Assembly: GCA_050948825.1 (NCBI GenBank) | Contig: JBMNEO010000007.1 | Location: 1 to 64,000, forward strand | DNA: 64,000 nucleotides | DNA from: DUQX01 sp050948825 | GTDB lineage: Bacteria > Bacillota > Dethiobacteria > DTU022 > UBA8154 | Reading direction: 5' to 3' | Shown here: positions 62,953 through 64,000 of the stretch, in pieces | Numbering within the stretch: position 1 is the stretch's first letter | Layout: every line of letters starts with the position of its first letter | Notes under the pieces: model-generated | What the model was told of the DNA's origin: nothing | The model's database searches: none | The model's input: the letters and a program-made list of their open reading frames with translations, nothing else | Program-made: the position numbers and the translations under genes

Positions 62953-63243
62953 TATAAACACCTTAAATTTAAAGATATTTTTCAAGAAATGCATAAATAT
63001 GTAAACATATTTTTACAATCCTAAAAACATGAAACTTTTATGGAAGTAATAGATAATTTTTACTGAATAATTTATATCCCAGCTTTAGTCAGGTTCTTTT
63101 TGCCTGGAAGTTATGGTAAAATAATATTATAGATCATTTCGAAATAATGTAGTGAGGAATAATAAGTAATAATTTGCTTACCTTGGAAGGTATTTCTTCC
63201 GGTATAACGAATTAAAAAAATGAAAGGAATTTGGAGGATTATT

Positions 63244-64000
63244 GTGAATAAATACTGGTGTATTTTTATATTGTTGATGTTTTTTTCAGTATTCCTGCCG
63301 CCGTATGCGCTAATGGAATAGAGGTTGAAGTTAACGGTAAAACAGTTGAGTTTACTAACCCCCCGTGCATAGAAAATGGGCATATATTGGTGCCGATGCG
63401 GGAGTTTTTTATGGCTCTGGGTGCTGAGGTTTCCTGGGACGGCAAAACTAAGGCTGCAATTGCTGTTAAGGATAAGGTGAGGATTAGCATATCCGTTGGG
63501 AGCAATGTAGCAACGATTGATGACGTGCCGGTACAGGTTGATGCCCCGGCTATGATTGTCGTTAGCCATGTTTATATTCCCCTGCGGTTTGCTGCTGAAT
63601 CCCTGGGTGGAGAGGTAAACTGGGAAGCAGGCAGTAGCATAGTGTCGATAACGACTTCTGCCAGGAAGCTTGATTCAAGGGGGGGGGGAGGCCAGAATTT
63701 CGCTAGTATTTACGGAGGTAAGATTAATATCAATGCGGCGGGTGTAGATGAGCTGGTAAGAATAGATGGGGTTAGCAAGGAGATAGCTGAAAAAATCCTG
63801 GCCCGCCGGGAAGCAGTCGGTCCTTATAAAAGTTTTGGAGAAATTAAAAATTTATTGTCGGCAAACGACGCATTATTTGAAGTAATAAAAGCAAACCTAA
63901 TAATAGTATTTGAGGAAAAAGGGCAAGGATGCTATTACGGAAATGAGTTTCACGGGAACAAGACATCGAGCGGTGAAGTATACGATAAAAATTTGTATAC
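63244..64000 (+). pseudogene. Secreted stalk / helix-hairpin-helix / RlpA-like protein, frameshifted and cut by window end
   Basis: GTG 63244 (after GGAGG) begins a signal peptide WCIFILLMFFS. The T-run at about 63278-63284 is one T short, and the mature part continues in another frame as PAAVCANGIEVEVNGKTV. A copper-amine-oxidase-N stalk domain (LVPMREFFMALGAEVSWDGK, YIPLRFAAESLGGEVNWEAG) is followed by a poly-Gly linker. A ComEA-like helix-hairpin-helix (INAAGVDELVRIDGVSKEIA) and the start of an RlpA-type double-psi barrel (YYGNEFHGNKTSSGEVYD) come next. The gene runs off the window. The HhH plus RlpA combination on a secreted protein is unusual. Confidence 0.75.

Overview
The window looks like a chromosomal piece of an anaerobic, spore-forming Firmicute (class Clostridia, perhaps near Desulfotomaculum/Pelotomaculum). 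The reasons are SpoVT (57580-58137), strong AGGAGG ribosome sites with many TTG and GTG starts, copper-amine-oxidase-N stalk domains, TRAP and anaerobic nicotinate genes, selenium-handling genes and a benzoate-type CoA ligase. The genus is inference only. No rRNA or tRNA gene was seen.

Layout. (1) 194-10655: a complete type III-A CRISPR-Cas locus, csm1-csm5, cas6, a 16-repeat array, cas1, cas2 and csm6. (2) 10696-11713: an HTH-Uma2 fusion gene on the minus strand and a small gene remnant. (3) 12012-26541: a nicotinate catabolism region. It holds a frameshifted sigma-54 activator, a well-formed -24/-12 promoter with upstream palindromes, nicotinate dehydrogenase with a split molybdopterin subunit (ndhL/M/F/S), enamidase, 6-hydroxynicotinate reductase, an ApbE-like protein, a DUF1185 protein, a methylmalonate-semialdehyde-dehydrogenase-like enzyme and a TRAP transporter. 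The reductive branch of Eubacterium barkeri is absent from the window. The aldehyde dehydrogenase suggests instead that 2-formylglutarate is converted to glutaryl-CoA plus CO2; this is inference.

(4) 26563-34236: two ECF sigma/anti-sigma pairs, a GH18-type wall protein and a NEW3-ABC export set. (5) 34374-40370: a PucR regulator divergent from two ene-reductase/Fe-S flavoproteins. (6) 40528-51628: a metal and arsenic resistance island with ArsR and its palindromic operator, thioredoxin-like protein, two ArsP-type permeases, Acr3, a PadR with a Cys-Cys pair, small Cys-Cys proteins and ArsM. A CDF exporter behind a likely NiCo riboswitch, an unusual cysteine desulfurase/IscU-like pair and several gene relics lie among them. 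(7) 51887-55961: an aryl-CoA ligase and a selenium trio (DUF3343, class-V aminotransferase, YedF) that may serve the selenium-dependent nicotinate dehydrogenase. (8) 56208-64000: LysM relic, YbaK, SpoVT, a two-component system, a sodium:solute symporter, and a partial stalk/HhH/RlpA protein cut by the window end.

A recurring oddity is frameshifts in otherwise well-conserved genes: the sigma-54 activator, ena, hnr, the last gene and several relics. They may be real decay or sequence error. This matters because they hit the regulator and two enzymes of the same pathway.
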